Source: Pseudomonas sp. UFMG81 (GTDB lineage: Bacteria > Pseudomonadota > Gammaproteobacteria > Pseudomonadales > Pseudomonadaceae). Taken from it: a stretch of 64,000 bases of DNA. The DNA lies in the NCBI RefSeq assembly GCF_015354575.1, contig NZ_JACAFQ010000017.1, positions 99,571 to 163,570 of the forward strand, written 5' to 3'. Both the position numbers and the translations under genes were made by a program. The notes under the pieces were generated by a model. That model made no database searches, was not told the DNA's origin, and saw only the letters and a list, made by a program, of their open reading frames with translations. Shown here in pieces: positions 28,293 to 38,552 of this stretch (positions within the stretch are counted from its first letter, which is position 1; each line of letters starts with the position of its first letter).

Positions 28293-28568
28293 CTACAAAA
28301 TTTTCAACGCCCAAAAATGAAAAAAAGCCATCAACAAGCTGAATATCACCAGCGAGACAAATTCGATCGGTGACAATGCATCCACGACAAAAGAAACAAA
28401 ACCCTCTCCACTCATAAGCTCATAATAGAATCCGCCCACGACTGACGCATACAGAAAGGCGCCCCAAAATTGCCAACCTGCAACAAGCTCCTTGAATACA
28501 TATCGACTCAACGCCAACGTCACAAAAACATCAACTATCGTTAGCGAAATCAACCCCCAGATGCTCAC
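28293..28568 (-). CDS. Small three- or four-TM membrane protein, tandem copy 1
   Basis: The product is 91 aa from a GTG start at 28568. It is almost entirely hydrophobic: LISLTIVDVFVTLALSRYVF, WGAFLYASVVGGFYY, then VSLVIFSLLMAFFHFWA. It is AT-rich compared with neighbouring genes and has no recognisable domain. The ending LLMAFFHFWA resembles WLLMVLHFWA in the candidate immunity protein at 23887-24207, so the two may be distant relatives. The gene upstream on the same strand is a frameshifted paralogue. Confidence 0.6.
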   Translation of the reverse strand: MSIWGLISLTIVDVFVTLALSRYVFKELVAGWQFWGAFLYASVVGGFYYELMSGEGFVSFVVDALSPIEFVSLVIFSLLMAFFHFWALKIL

Positions 28569-28649
28569 GTCGCAATATCTTTTATAAGGCCTTATACATC
28601 ATTCAAGCGTTCACCTCCTCTGTGGTCAACACAAAGACACTCGACACAC

Positions 28650-28924
28650 CTACCAAATTCTCAACACACCAAAATGAAAAGCCATCATCCCCAAACTGAA
28701 AACCACCAGCGAAACATACTCGGCCAACGTCAAATTCTTCAATGAAAACATGACGAAACCATGCCCACCTATCAATTCAAGATAAAGCCCTCCCAGTATT
28801 ACCGCATACGACAAAGCCCCCAAAACCGCCACCCCGCAACCAAGTCCTTGAATACATAATTAGTTAACACTAGCGTGACGACCACATCACACAACGCAAA
28901 CAACAACAGCTGCAAAATCCTCAC
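28650..28924 (-). pseudogene. Frameshifted paralogue of the 28.3-kb membrane protein
   Basis: From a GTG at 28924 the frame reads RILQLLLFALCDVVVTLVLTNYVFKDLVAGWRFWG, matching the first half of the 28293-28568 protein (TIVDVFVTLALSRYVFKELVAGWQFWG). The frame then shifts by one base in a run of five G on the minus strand (28817-28821; six would restore it). It continues ALSYAVILGG ... LAEYVSLVVFSLGMMAFHFGVLRIW, matching the second half. Either a true pseudogene, a phase-variable tract, or a homopolymer sequencing error. Confidence 0.72.
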
Positions 28925-29091
28925 TGAGAAGTTCTTTCATCAAATCTAGATCGATATTGCACTCCGAGGCGCTCGAAGCAGTGAGCTAGGCATGCAGGCT
29001 ACGGATTCAAGCCGGACCTGTATGCCAGCCGCGTCTGAAATTGCCAGCCCGTTTTTAAACGGATTGTTTATCCTCGCCCGCGGGCATGAAA

Positions 29092-29122
29092 AAGCCGCTT
29101 CCGAACTTGCCGGAAGCGGCTT
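29092..29122 (-). terminator. Terminator of the 29.2-kb orphan gene
   Basis: The stem AAGCCGCTTCCG/CGGAAGCGGCTT (7-nt loop) is followed on the minus strand by TTTTT. Confidence 0.85.
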
Positions 29123-29163
29123 GTGTGAAACTCACCCTGCCCATATTCAGCGCAGGCCAGGCA

Positions 29164-29469
29164 TCACGGCTCGCGGTCGCCTTCCTCAGCCTGGTTCCCT
29201 GGCAACTGTCCCTCGATCATTGCCTTGACCATGCCACTGAGGTAGTAGGTGGCGCGCATCAGCGTCTGCGCCTCCTTGGGCTGCCTCAAGGCCTGGTGCG
29301 TCAACCCGGTGATGCAGCCGAGGATGATGGTCGTCTCCTGCAGTACCTCCTGCGGCGGCATGCCGGGAATTGCCCGTACCCAGTCGCGCACGGTGTACCG
29401 TTTGATGCGGTCCACCAGGCTGATGATTTTCAGTTCGCCTTCGCCCTTGCCTCGATCATCGTTGTCCAT
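29164..29469 (-). CDS. Small cytosolic protein, possibly DUF3077/DUF6124-like
   Basis: The product is 101 aa. The core PGMPPQEVLQETTIILGCITGLTHQAL ... ATYYLSGMVKAMIEG resembles the short Pseudomonas-specific proteins with a helix-Cys-helix pattern labelled DUF3077/DUF6124. The match is not strong enough for a firm name. The start at MDNDDRGKG is chosen because the upstream extension is not conserved in style. It has its own terminator. Confidence 0.65.
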   Translation of the reverse strand: MDNDDRGKGEGELKIISLVDRIKRYTVRDWVRAIPGMPPQEVLQETTIILGCITGLTHQALRQPKEAQTLMRATYYLSGMVKAMIEGQLPGNQAEEGDREP

Positions 29470-29733
29470 GGCCCACCCCCTGGCTTGATAAAGAAAGCGC
29501 TCGCCGCGCCCCAACCCACCAGGCCCCGGACCACACCGCGCGATCCTTGCGCAGCGTTATGCCCAGCAGTTCGGGCAACCCTGGCGGGTGAAGCACGACG
29601 AGCAGGGCGAGACTAAAGCGACCTTCCCGGGGCCACAACGGGCAAACGGATGGAAAAGGCCCCTTTGGGAAATGGACTACACGAACACGGGAAGAATGAC
29701 TGTAGGACTGCTGCTGATCGGCCCAGTGTCACG

Positions 29734-29820
29734 GTAGGAGCCGGCCTTGCCGGCGAGTGCGTCAGCCGTCACACCAGCGCTGCATGATCGGACGCCTTCG
29801 CCGGCAAGGCCGGCTCCTAC
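29734..29820. repeat. Inverted REP pair upstream of mtlR
   Basis: GTAGGAGCCGGCCTTGCCGG and its inverted copy CCGGCAAGGCCGGCTCCTAC face each other across about 38 bp. Confidence 0.88.
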
Positions 29821-29909
29821 GGGGATTTGCGTTGATGGGTGCGGGGAGCTGCCTGCCCCTGATACTTCGCGCTACGATGACGCCTCGTCCCCAAGGCTCA
29901 GTCAGCGCC

Positions 29910-30815
29910 ATGCCCAGAACGAGCAAAGTCACCGATCCGTCCTACGAGCTGATGGACGACCACGAAGGCCACTCGCTGATCTACCGCCAGCACGGCTTCC
30001 CCAGCCCGCTGGTGCGCTGGCACTTCCACAAGGAGTACGAGCTGCACCTGATCGTGGCCAGCTCGGGCAAGGTGTTCATTGGCGACTACATCGGCAACTT
30101 CGCCCCCGACACCTTGTTCCTCACCGGGCCGAACCTGCCGCACAACTGGATCAGCCAGGTCGCCCCCGACGAGGTGGTGGGCAAGCGTGACATGCTGGTG
30201 AACTTCACCGACGAAGTGCTCGAGGATGGCAGCCAGGTGTTCTCCGAGCTCAACCAGTTGGCCCCGCTGCTTGCCCGGGCGCGCTATGGCATCGAGTTCC
30301 GCGATCCGGCACTGATCAAGGAGAGCGGCCAGCTGCTGCAGCGTATCGCCGACAGCCGCGGCATGACCCGGCTGGGATACTTTTTTATCCTGATGGAGCA
30401 GCTGGCCGCCTGCGACGACTTTCAACTGCTGTCCACCGTCACTTCCTCGCAACTGGCCGACGAGCACAACGTCGAGCGTATCAACCGGGCGGTGGACTAC
30501 ATCTTCCAGCACTACGCCCAGGACCTGAGCCAGAACGAGGTGGCCGAGCATCTGGGCATGACGCCAACCTACTTCTCGCGGTTTTTCAAACAGGCTGCCG
30601 GGCGCGGTTTCGTCGAGTTCGTCAACCGGCTGCGGGTAAGCAAGGCCTGCGAGCTGCTGGCCAAGGGCGAGCTGCCGGTGACCGAGGTGTGCTTCGATTC
30701 AGGCTTCAGCAACCTGTCGAACTTCAACCGGCGCTTCCTGCAACTCAAGGGCATGACCCCTTCGGACTACCGCAGCCTGGTGACCCAGCGGCTGACCGAG
30801 CAGAACCGGGCCTGA
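29910..30815 (+). CDS. mtlR: AraC-family activator of the polyol operon
   Basis: The product is 301 aa. An N-terminal cupin-like sensor domain (WHFHKEYELHLIVASSG, DTLFLTGPNLPHNW) is joined to a C-terminal AraC DNA-binding domain with two helix-turn-helices (NEVAEHLGMTPTYFSRFFKQ and VTEVCFDSGFSNLSNFNRRF). Length, sequence style and position directly upstream of mtlE fit MtlR of P. fluorescens, which activates the operon in response to mannitol, sorbitol and arabitol. The start at 29910 matches the family N-terminus; longer frames upstream run through the REP pair. Confidence 0.92.
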   Translation: MPRTSKVTDPSYELMDDHEGHSLIYRQHGFPSPLVRWHFHKEYELHLIVASSGKVFIGDYIGNFAPDTLFLTGPNLPHNWISQVAPDEVVGKRDMLVNFTDEVLEDGSQVFSELNQLAPLLARARYGIEFRDPALIKESGQLLQRIADSRGMTRLGYFFILMEQLAACDDFQLLSTVTSSQLADEHNVERINRAVDYIFQHYAQDLSQNEVAEHLGMTPTYFSRFFKQAAGRGFVEFVNRLRVSKACELLAKGELPVTEVCFDSGFSNLSNFNRRFLQLKGMTPSDYRSLVTQRLTEQNRA

Positions 30816-30846
30816 CTAAGGCACGCGTCTTCCAGACGCAAGGTCT

Positions 30847-30962
30847 GTAGGAGCGGCCTTGTGCCGCGAAAGGGCCGCGCAGTGGCCCCGGCAATCTTCA
30901 TCTTCAGTGCAGGGTGCCGGGGCTGCTTTGCAGCCCTTTCGCGGCACAAGGCCGCTCCTACA
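30847..30962. repeat. Inverted REP pair between mtlR and mtlE
   Basis: TGTAGGAGCGGCCTTGTGCC and its inverted copy GGCACAAGGCCGCTCCTACA bracket about 60 bp. The structure separates regulator and operon transcripts. The remaining 127 bp up to mtlE must hold the MtlR-activated promoter. Confidence 0.88.
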
Positions 30963-31089
30963 GAGGGTGCGCATGCCGATCTGCACCGCAAAAAAGTATC
31001 AGCCAAGGTGCAGGCGAGGCTTTGTCGACGCCGCTGTGCACGGGTGTAATCAGCGCCGAGCGATACAAAAACAATAAGGGAGTTCACTG

Positions 31090-32400
31090 ATGAACGACTC
31101 GATCAAGGCCTGCCTGGCCGCCGCCTGCCTCAGCCTGCCGCTGTATGCCCAGGCCGCCGACACCCTGACCATCGCCACGGTCAACAACAACGACATGATC
31201 CGCATGCAGCGCCTGGCCAAGGTGTTCGAACAACAGCATCCGGACATCCAGCTCAAGTGGGTGGTACTCGAAGAAAACGTGCTGCGCCAGCGCCTGACCA
31301 CCGACATCGCCACCCAGGGTGGCCAGTTCGACGTGCTGACCATCGGCATGTACGAAGCCGCGCTGTGGGGTGCCAAGGGCTGGCTGGCGCCGATGACCGA
31401 GCTGCCCGCCGACTACAACCTCGACGACGTGTTCCCCTCGGTACGCAACGGCCTGTCGGCCAATGGCACGCTGTACGCCCTGCCCTTCTACGCCGAAGCC
31501 TCGATCACCTACTACCGCAAGGACCTGTTCCAGCAAGCCGGCCTGAGCATGCCCGAGCAACCGACCTGGAGCCAGCTCGGCGAATTCGCCGCCAAGCTCA
31601 ACCAACCCGACCAGGGCCAGTACGGCATCTGCCTGCGCGGCAAGGCCGGTTGGGGCGAGAACATGGCGCTGATCGGCACCGTGGCCAACGCCTTCGGCGC
31701 GCGCTGGTTCGATGAGCAATGGCAACCCGAATTCAGCGGCAACGAGTGGAAGAACGCGCTGACTTTCTATGTGAACACCCTCAAGCAATACGGCCCGCCC
31801 GGCGCCTCCAGCAACGGCTTCAACGAGAACCTCGCGCTGTTCAACAGCGGCAAGTGCGCGATGTGGGTCGATGCCAGCGTCGCCGGCTCGTTCGTCACCG
31901 ACAAGACCCAGAGCAAGGTCGCCGACCGGGTCGGCTTCACCTTCGCGCCCAAACAAGTCACCGACAAAGGCGCCACCTGGCTCTACTCCTGGGCGCTGGC
32001 GATCCCCACCAGTTCCAAATCCAAGGCCGCCGCCAGGACGTTCGCCACCTGGGCCACCTCCGAGGCCTACGGCAAGCTGGTGGCCGAGCAGGAAGGCGTG
32101 GCCAACGTGCCGCCCGGCACCCGCGCCTCGACCTACAGCGACGCGTACCTGGCCGCTGCGCCATTCGCCAAGGTCACGCTCGAATCACTCAAGCGCGTCG
32201 ACCCCAACCACCCCACCCTCAAGCCGGTGCCCTACGTGGGCATCCAGCTGGTGACCATCCCCGAGTTCCAGGCCATCGGCACCCAGGTTGGCAAGCTGTT
32301 CGCCGCCGCCCTCACCGGGCAGATGAAAGTGGATCAAGTGCTGGCCGCCGCCCAGCAGTCCACCGAACGCGAGATGAAGCGCGCCGGTTACCCCAAGTAA
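31090..32400 (+). CDS. mtlE: Mannitol/sorbitol/arabitol ABC transporter, periplasmic binding protein
   Basis: The product is 436 aa, a family 1 extracellular solute-binding protein. The signal peptide ends at YAQAADTL. It shows the typical opening LTIATVNNNDMIRMQRLAKVFEQQHPDIQLKWV and the FNSGKCAMWVDASVAG hinge-region block. It delivers polyols to MtlFGK. It is the first gene of the operon and starts after AAGGGAG. Its position between mtlR and two permease genes identifies it. Confidence 0.95.
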   Translation: MNDSIKACLAAACLSLPLYAQAADTLTIATVNNNDMIRMQRLAKVFEQQHPDIQLKWVVLEENVLRQRLTTDIATQGGQFDVLTIGMYEAALWGAKGWLAPMTELPADYNLDDVFPSVRNGLSANGTLYALPFYAEASITYYRKDLFQQAGLSMPEQPTWSQLGEFAAKLNQPDQGQYGICLRGKAGWGENMALIGTVANAFGARWFDEQWQPEFSGNEWKNALTFYVNTLKQYGPPGASSNGFNENLALFNSGKCAMWVDASVAGSFVTDKTQSKVADRVGFTFAPKQVTDKGATWLYSWALAIPTSSKSKAAARTFATWATSEAYGKLVAEQEGVANVPPGTRASTYSDAYLAAAPFAKVTLESLKRVDPNHPTLKPVPYVGIQLVTIPEFQAIGTQVGKLFAAALTGQMKVDQVLAAAQQSTEREMKRAGYPK

Positions 32401-32467
32401 CCCGCAGCGCCCCCGTCCGCGCCGAACCCCGGCGCGGTGCCCCCTTCCCGATGCACACGGAGTCGCC

Positions 32468-33391
32468 ATGAACACATCGGCCCTCGACACCCAGAGCCTC
32501 GCCAGCGCGCGCCCCGGCAAACGCCGCGTCGGCCCCGGCTGGTTCCTGGTCAGCCCTTCGGTGGCGCTGCTGCTGTTGTGGATGATCGTGCCTTTGGGCA
32601 TGACCCTGTATTTCTCGCTGATCCGCTACAACCTGCTGTACCCCGGCGAAAACCCGTTCGTGGGCCTGGAGAACTTTAGCTTCTTCGTCACCGACGCCGG
32701 CTTCATGCCCGGCGCCCTGAATACCCTGACCCTGGTCGGCAGCGTGCTGGCGATCAGCGTGGTGCTGGGCGTGCTGATTGCCGCGCTGCTGGAGGCCGGC
32801 GAGTTCTGGGGCCGCGGCGTGGTGCGGGTGCTGCTGATCTCGCCGTTCTTCATCATGCCCACGGTCAGCGCGCTGCTGTGGAAGAACCTGATCCTGCACC
32901 CAGTGTCGGGCATCCTCGCCGCCGTGTGGCGCCTGTTCGGCGCGCAACCGGTGGACTGGCTGGCGCACTACCCGCTGCTGTCGATCATCCTGATCGTCTC
33001 CTGGCAGTGGCTGCCGTTCGCCACCCTGATCCTGATGACCGCCATGCAGTCGCAGGACCAGGAGCAGAAGGAAGCCGCGCGCCTGGATGGCGCAGGCCCC
33101 TTGGCGATCTTCTGGCACCTGACCCTGCCGCACCTGGCGCGCCCCATCGCCGTGGTGGTGATGATCGAGACGATCTTTTTGCTGTCGGTGTTCGCCGAGA
33201 TCTTCACCACCACCAGCGGCGGCCCGGGGTTCGAGTCCACTAACCTCGCCTACCTGATCTACAACCAGGCGCTGCTGCAGTTCGACGTGGGCATGGCGTC
33301 GGCCGGTGGCCTGATCGCCGTGCTGATCGCCAATATCGCCGCCATCGTGCTGGTCCGCATGATCGGCAAGAACCTCACCGCGCGCAGCTGA
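32468..33391 (+). CDS. mtlF: Polyol ABC transporter permease
   Basis: The product is 307 aa with six TM helices and the MalF-type EAA loop (EQKEAARLDGAGPLAIFWHLTLP), which docks to the ATPase. CGGAG precedes the ATG. It forms a heterodimer with MtlG in the inner membrane. Confidence 0.94.
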   Translation: MNTSALDTQSLASARPGKRRVGPGWFLVSPSVALLLLWMIVPLGMTLYFSLIRYNLLYPGENPFVGLENFSFFVTDAGFMPGALNTLTLVGSVLAISVVLGVLIAALLEAGEFWGRGVVRVLLISPFFIMPTVSALLWKNLILHPVSGILAAVWRLFGAQPVDWLAHYPLLSIILIVSWQWLPFATLILMTAMQSQDQEQKEAARLDGAGPLAIFWHLTLPHLARPIAVVVMIETIFLLSVFAEIFTTTSGGPGFESTNLAYLIYNQALLQFDVGMASAGGLIAVLIANIAAIVLVRMIGKNLTARS

Positions 33392-33401
33392 GGAGCCCGC
33401 C

Positions 33402-34235
33402 ATGCTGACACTCAAGCAAACCCGCACCCTGAAGAACGCCCTGCTCGGCCTGCTGTGCTGGGCCATCGCCCTGGTGATCTTCTTCCCGATCCTGTGGATG
33501 CTGCTGACCAGTTTCAAGACTGAGCTGGACGCCTTCGCCACACCGCCGCAGTTCATCTTTGCGCCGACGCTGGAGAACTACCTGCACATCAACGAGCGCA
33601 GCGACTACTTCGCCTATGCCTGGAACTCGGTGCTGATCTCGTTCTCGGCGACCCTGCTGTGCATGCTCATCGCCGTGCCGGCGGCGTATTCGATGGCCTT
33701 CTTCGAAACCCGCCACACCAAGCGCACGCTGCTGTGGATGCTGTCGACCAAGATGCTGCCGCCGGTGGGCGTGCTGATGCCGATCTACCTGCTGGCCAAG
33801 CAGTTCGGCCTGCTCGATTCGCGCCTGGCGCTGGTCATCGTGTACACCCTGATCAACCTGCCGATCGTGGTGTGGATGGTGTACACCTACTTCAAGGACA
33901 TCCCCGTGGACATCCTCGAAGCGGCGCGGCTGGACGGCGCCGGCACCTGGCAGGAGATCGTCCGCGTGCTGCTGCCGATCGCCCGCGGCGGGCTGGCCTC
34001 GACGTTGCTGCTGTCGTTGATCCTGTGCTGGAACGAGGCGTTCTGGTCGCTGAACCTGACCTCGTCCGCCGCCGCCCCGCTGACCGCGCTGGTGGCCTCC
34101 TATTCAAGTCCCGAAGGGCTGTTCTGGGCCAAGCTCTCGGCCGTCTCGACCCTGGCCTGCGCGCCGATCCTGATCTTTGGCTGGATCAGCCAGAAGCAGT
34201 TGGTGCGCGGGCTTTCGTTTGGGGCTGTGAAATGA
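33402..34235 (+). CDS. mtlG: Polyol ABC transporter permease
   Basis: The product is 277 aa, MalG-type, with six TM helices and the EAA loop (DILEAARLDGAGTWQEIVRVLLP). It follows mtlF by 10 bp. The family signature MLSTKMLPPVGVLMPIYLLAKQ is in the middle. An inverted REP pair lies right after its stop. Confidence 0.94.
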   Translation: MLTLKQTRTLKNALLGLLCWAIALVIFFPILWMLLTSFKTELDAFATPPQFIFAPTLENYLHINERSDYFAYAWNSVLISFSATLLCMLIAVPAAYSMAFFETRHTKRTLLWMLSTKMLPPVGVLMPIYLLAKQFGLLDSRLALVIVYTLINLPIVVWMVYTYFKDIPVDILEAARLDGAGTWQEIVRVLLPIARGGLASTLLLSLILCWNEAFWSLNLTSSAAAPLTALVASYSSPEGLFWAKLSAVSTLACAPILIFGWISQKQLVRGLSFGAVK

Positions 34236-34269
34236 GTTTCGCCTTCAAGCCTGCTGGGGCTGCTTTACA

Positions 34270-34343
34270 GCCCTTTCGCGACACAAGGCCGCTCCTACAG
34301 GGGATCGCGGTTGCCTGTAGGAGCGGCCTTGTGTCGCGAAAGG
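34270..34343. repeat. Inverted REP pair inside the mtl operon
   Basis: CCCTTTCGCGACACAAGGCC and its inverted copy GGCCTTGTGTCGCGAAAGG form a hairpin in the 183-bp mtlG-mtlK gap, the largest gap in the operon. Such elements in E. coli malE-malF stabilise upstream mRNA. Confidence 0.88.
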
Positions 34344-34418
34344 ACCGCAAAGCGGTCCCGGCACCAGCAGCCTTTCTACATCCCAAAAGCCCTTGCACCA
34401 CTCCCCTGGAGGCCCCCC

Positions 34419-35531
<1,113 letters not shown>

Positions 35532-35542
35532 GGACCCTCAGG

Positions 35543-37012
35543 ATGAAACTCAACCAACACAACCTCCCCCGCCTGGCGGTCGCCCGCCCCAGCTACGACC
35601 CAACGCATCTGCGCCAGGGCATCGTGCACATCGGCGTCGGTGGCTTCCACCGCGCCCACCAGGCCGCCTACACCGACGCCCTGATGAACCTGGGCGAAGG
35701 CCTCGACTGGGCCATCTGCGGCGCCGGCCTGCGCCACGAGGACCGCGCCATGCGTGACGCCTTGGCCGCGCAAGACCACCTCTACACCCTGTTCGAACTG
35801 GGCGACCAACCCGACACTCAAGTCCGCGTGATCGCCGCCATCAACGGCATGCTGCTGGCCGAAGACGGCGCCGAAGCGCTGCTGGCCAAGCTCGCCGAAC
35901 CCGCCATCCGCATCGTCTCGCTGACCATCACCGAAGGCGGATACTGCATCGACGACAGCACCGGCGAGTTCCGCGCCGACCTGCCGCAGATCCAGCACGA
36001 CCTGGCCAACCCGCAAGCCCCGCAGAGCGTGTTCGGCTTCCTCTGCGAAGCCCTGCGCCGCCGCCGCGCCGCCGGCAGCGGGCCATTCACGGTGATGTCC
36101 TGCGACAACCTCCCACACAACGGTAACGTCGCCCGCAAAGCCCTGCTGGCCTTTGCCCACCTGCAGAACCCCGACCTGGCCCAATGGATCGCCCACCACG
36201 TCAGCTTCCCCAACGCCATGGTCGACCGCATCACCCCAATGACCAGCCCGGCCCACCGTCAGCAGCTGCTCGAGCGCCACGGCGTCGACGATGCCTGGCC
36301 AGTGGTGTGCGAGCCGTTTTTGCAATGGGTGGTGGAAGACAAGTTCGTCGCCGGCCGCCCGGCCTGGGAAAACGTCGGCGTGCAGTTCACCGACGACGTC
36401 ACGCCTTATGAAGAAATGAAGATCAAGCTGCTCAACGGCAGCCACCTGGCGCTCACCTACCTGGGCTTCCTGCAAGGCTATCGCTTCGTCCACGAAACCC
36501 TCGCCGACCCGTTGCTGCGCCGCTACATGCGCACCTTCATGGACCAGGTCGTGACCCCGCAACTGGCCCCGGTGCCGGGCATCGACCTGGCGCGCTACAA
36601 GCACAGCCTCACCGAACGCTTCGCCAATCGCGCCATCGCTGACCAGCTGGAACGCGTGTGCTCCGACGGCTCGTCGAAATTCCCCAAGTTCATCGTGCCC
36701 ACCGCCAACCGCCTGATTGCCGACGGCAAGCCGCTGGAGCGCGTGGCCCTGGTGGTGGCGGCGTGGGCCCTGTACCTGCGTGGCATCGATGAGCGCGGCA
36801 ACCACTACAACATCCCCGACCCGCGCGCTGCCGACTGCCAGGCTCGGGTGGCGCAGCGCGACGGCCTGGCCGCCCGGGTACTCGGCGACGAGGCAATCTT
36901 CGGCACGGCAATCCCGGCGTCCAAGGCCTTCGTCAGCGCCTTCGAGCGCCTGTACGACAGCTTGCGCGAAGTCGGCGTGAGTGAAACCCTGCGCCAGGTC
37001 CTCGGCGACTGA
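35543..37012 (+). CDS. mtlD: Mannitol 2-dehydrogenase (polyol dehydrogenase)
   Basis: The product is 489 aa, a member of the polyol-specific long-chain dehydrogenases. It oxidises mannitol to fructose, and also arabitol and sorbitol, with NAD. The Rossmann opening is IVHIGVGGFHRAHQAAY. The catalytic Lys block is KIKLLNGSHLALTYLG, with the Asn and His that complete the K-N-N-H site. The protein is cytosolic and monomeric in P. fluorescens. The gene begins 11 bp after mtlK. Confidence 0.95.
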   Translation: MKLNQHNLPRLAVARPSYDPTHLRQGIVHIGVGGFHRAHQAAYTDALMNLGEGLDWAICGAGLRHEDRAMRDALAAQDHLYTLFELGDQPDTQVRVIAAINGMLLAEDGAEALLAKLAEPAIRIVSLTITEGGYCIDDSTGEFRADLPQIQHDLANPQAPQSVFGFLCEALRRRRAAGSGPFTVMSCDNLPHNGNVARKALLAFAHLQNPDLAQWIAHHVSFPNAMVDRITPMTSPAHRQQLLERHGVDDAWPVVCEPFLQWVVEDKFVAGRPAWENVGVQFTDDVTPYEEMKIKLLNGSHLALTYLGFLQGYRFVHETLADPLLRRYMRTFMDQVVTPQLAPVPGIDLARYKHSLTERFANRAIADQLERVCSDGSSKFPKFIVPTANRLIADGKPLERVALVVAAWALYLRGIDERGNHYNIPDPRAADCQARVAQRDGLAARVLGDEAIFGTAIPASKAFVSAFERLYDSLREVGVSETLRQVLGD

Positions 37013-37028
37013 CACGGAGGCTTTCGAC

Positions 37029-38519
37029 ATGGACGGACTGTTCCTCGGCATCGACTGCGGCACCCAAGGCACCAAGGCCCTGGTGCTGGACGCCGGCAGT
37101 GGCCAAGTGCTCGGCCTGGGCAGCGCCACCCATGCACCGCCCCACGGCCGTGATGGCCGGCGCGAGCAGGAGCCGGCGGACTGGCTGCGGGCACTGGCCA
37201 TCGCGGTAGCGGGTGCGCTGCGTGAGGCCGGTGTCGAGGGCCGGGCGATCCGCGCACTGGCGGTGTCTGGCCAGCAGCATGGCCTGGTGCTGCTCGACAG
37301 CAAGGGCCAGGTGCTGCGCCCAGCCAAGCTCTGGTGCGATACCGAGACTGCGCCCGAGAATCAGCAACTGCTCGATGCGCTGGGTGGCGCCCAAGGCTCG
37401 CTCGAACGCTTGGGGCTGGTGATTGCGCCCGGCTACACCGTGTCCAAGTTGCTGTGGACCCAGCGCCATCACCCCGAACTGTTCGCCCGCATCAGCCATA
37501 TTCTGCTGCCCCACGACTACCTGAATTACTGGCTGACCGACCGCGCCTGCAGCGAGCCCGGCGATGCCTCCGGCACCGGCTACTACGACGTGCGCCGCCG
37601 CGCCTGGGCGGCCGATGTGCTGCAACGTATCGCGCCCGGCGAGCGCCTGCTGGCGGCGCTGCCGACGCTGGTCGAAGCTGGCGACTGTATCGGCACCCTG
37701 CGCCCACAGGCCGCCGCGGCCCTCGGTTTGAGCCCGCAGGCATGGGTGGCCAGCGGCGGTGGCGACAACATGCTCGGCGCCATCGGCACCGGCAATATCG
37801 CCCCCGGCATGATTACCCTGAGCCTGGGCACGTCCGGCACACTGGCCGCTTACGCCGACCAGCCCCACGTCAGCCCACAGGGTGAAGTAGCGACCTTCTG
37901 CGCCTCCAGCGGCGGCTGGCTGCCGTTGATCTGCACCATGAACCTCACCAGCGCCTGTGCCCTGGTGCGCGACCTGCTGGAGCTCGACCTCGACCGTTTC
38001 ACTGAGCTCGCCGCCCAGGCCCCGATCGGCGCCGACGGCCTGCTGATGCTGCCGTTCTTCGACGGCGAGCGCGTGCCCGCATTGCCGGAAGCCACCGCCA
38101 GCCTGCACGGTATGACCAGCTTCAACCTGACCCGCGCCAACCTCTGCCGCGCGGTGCTCGAAGGTACCTGTTTCAGCCTGCGTTACGGCCTCGACCTGCT
38201 GCGCGAAAGCGGCCTGCACGGCAGCGAAATCCGCCTGGTGGGCGGCGCGGCGAAAAGCCCGTTGTGGCAGCAGGTGCTGGCAGATTTGCTGGGCTTGCCG
38301 GTGGTGTGCCCCCGACAGACCGAAGCCGCGGCGCTGGGTGCGGCGGTCCAGGCTGCCTGGAGCCTGGGCCGGCAGTTCGGCCGGGGTGACAGCCTTGAGG
38401 TGCTGTGCCGGCGCTGCGTGGCGTTGGACGAAAGCACCCGCACCCTGCCCCGCCCAGTACAGCAGGCCGCGTACGAAGTGGCCTATCGACGGTATCGGGA
38501 TCATCTGCCGGCGCGCTGA
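37029..38519 (+). CDS. mtlY: Xylulokinase
   Basis: The product is 496 aa, FGGY-family carbohydrate kinase (also called xylB). The N-terminus GIDCGTQGTKALVLD binds ATP phosphates, and SGQQHGLVLLD, LSLGTSGTLAAYA and GGAAKSPLWQQVLADLLG are typical of XylB. It phosphorylates D-xylulose formed from D-arabitol by MtlD, sending it to the pentose phosphate pathway. Confidence 0.95.
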   Translation: MDGLFLGIDCGTQGTKALVLDAGSGQVLGLGSATHAPPHGRDGRREQEPADWLRALAIAVAGALREAGVEGRAIRALAVSGQQHGLVLLDSKGQVLRPAKLWCDTETAPENQQLLDALGGAQGSLERLGLVIAPGYTVSKLLWTQRHHPELFARISHILLPHDYLNYWLTDRACSEPGDASGTGYYDVRRRAWAADVLQRIAPGERLLAALPTLVEAGDCIGTLRPQAAAALGLSPQAWVASGGGDNMLGAIGTGNIAPGMITLSLGTSGTLAAYADQPHVSPQGEVATFCASSGGWLPLICTMNLTSACALVRDLLELDLDRFTELAAQAPIGADGLLMLPFFDGERVPALPEATASLHGMTSFNLTRANLCRAVLEGTCFSLRYGLDLLRESGLHGSEIRLVGGAAKSPLWQQVLADLLGLPVVCPRQTEAAALGAAVQAAWSLGRQFGRGDSLEVLCRRCVALDESTRTLPRPVQQAAYEVAYRRYRDHLPAR

Positions 38520-38552
38520 GCGTCTGCCCCCTCTTTTGAATTGGAGAAGTTC

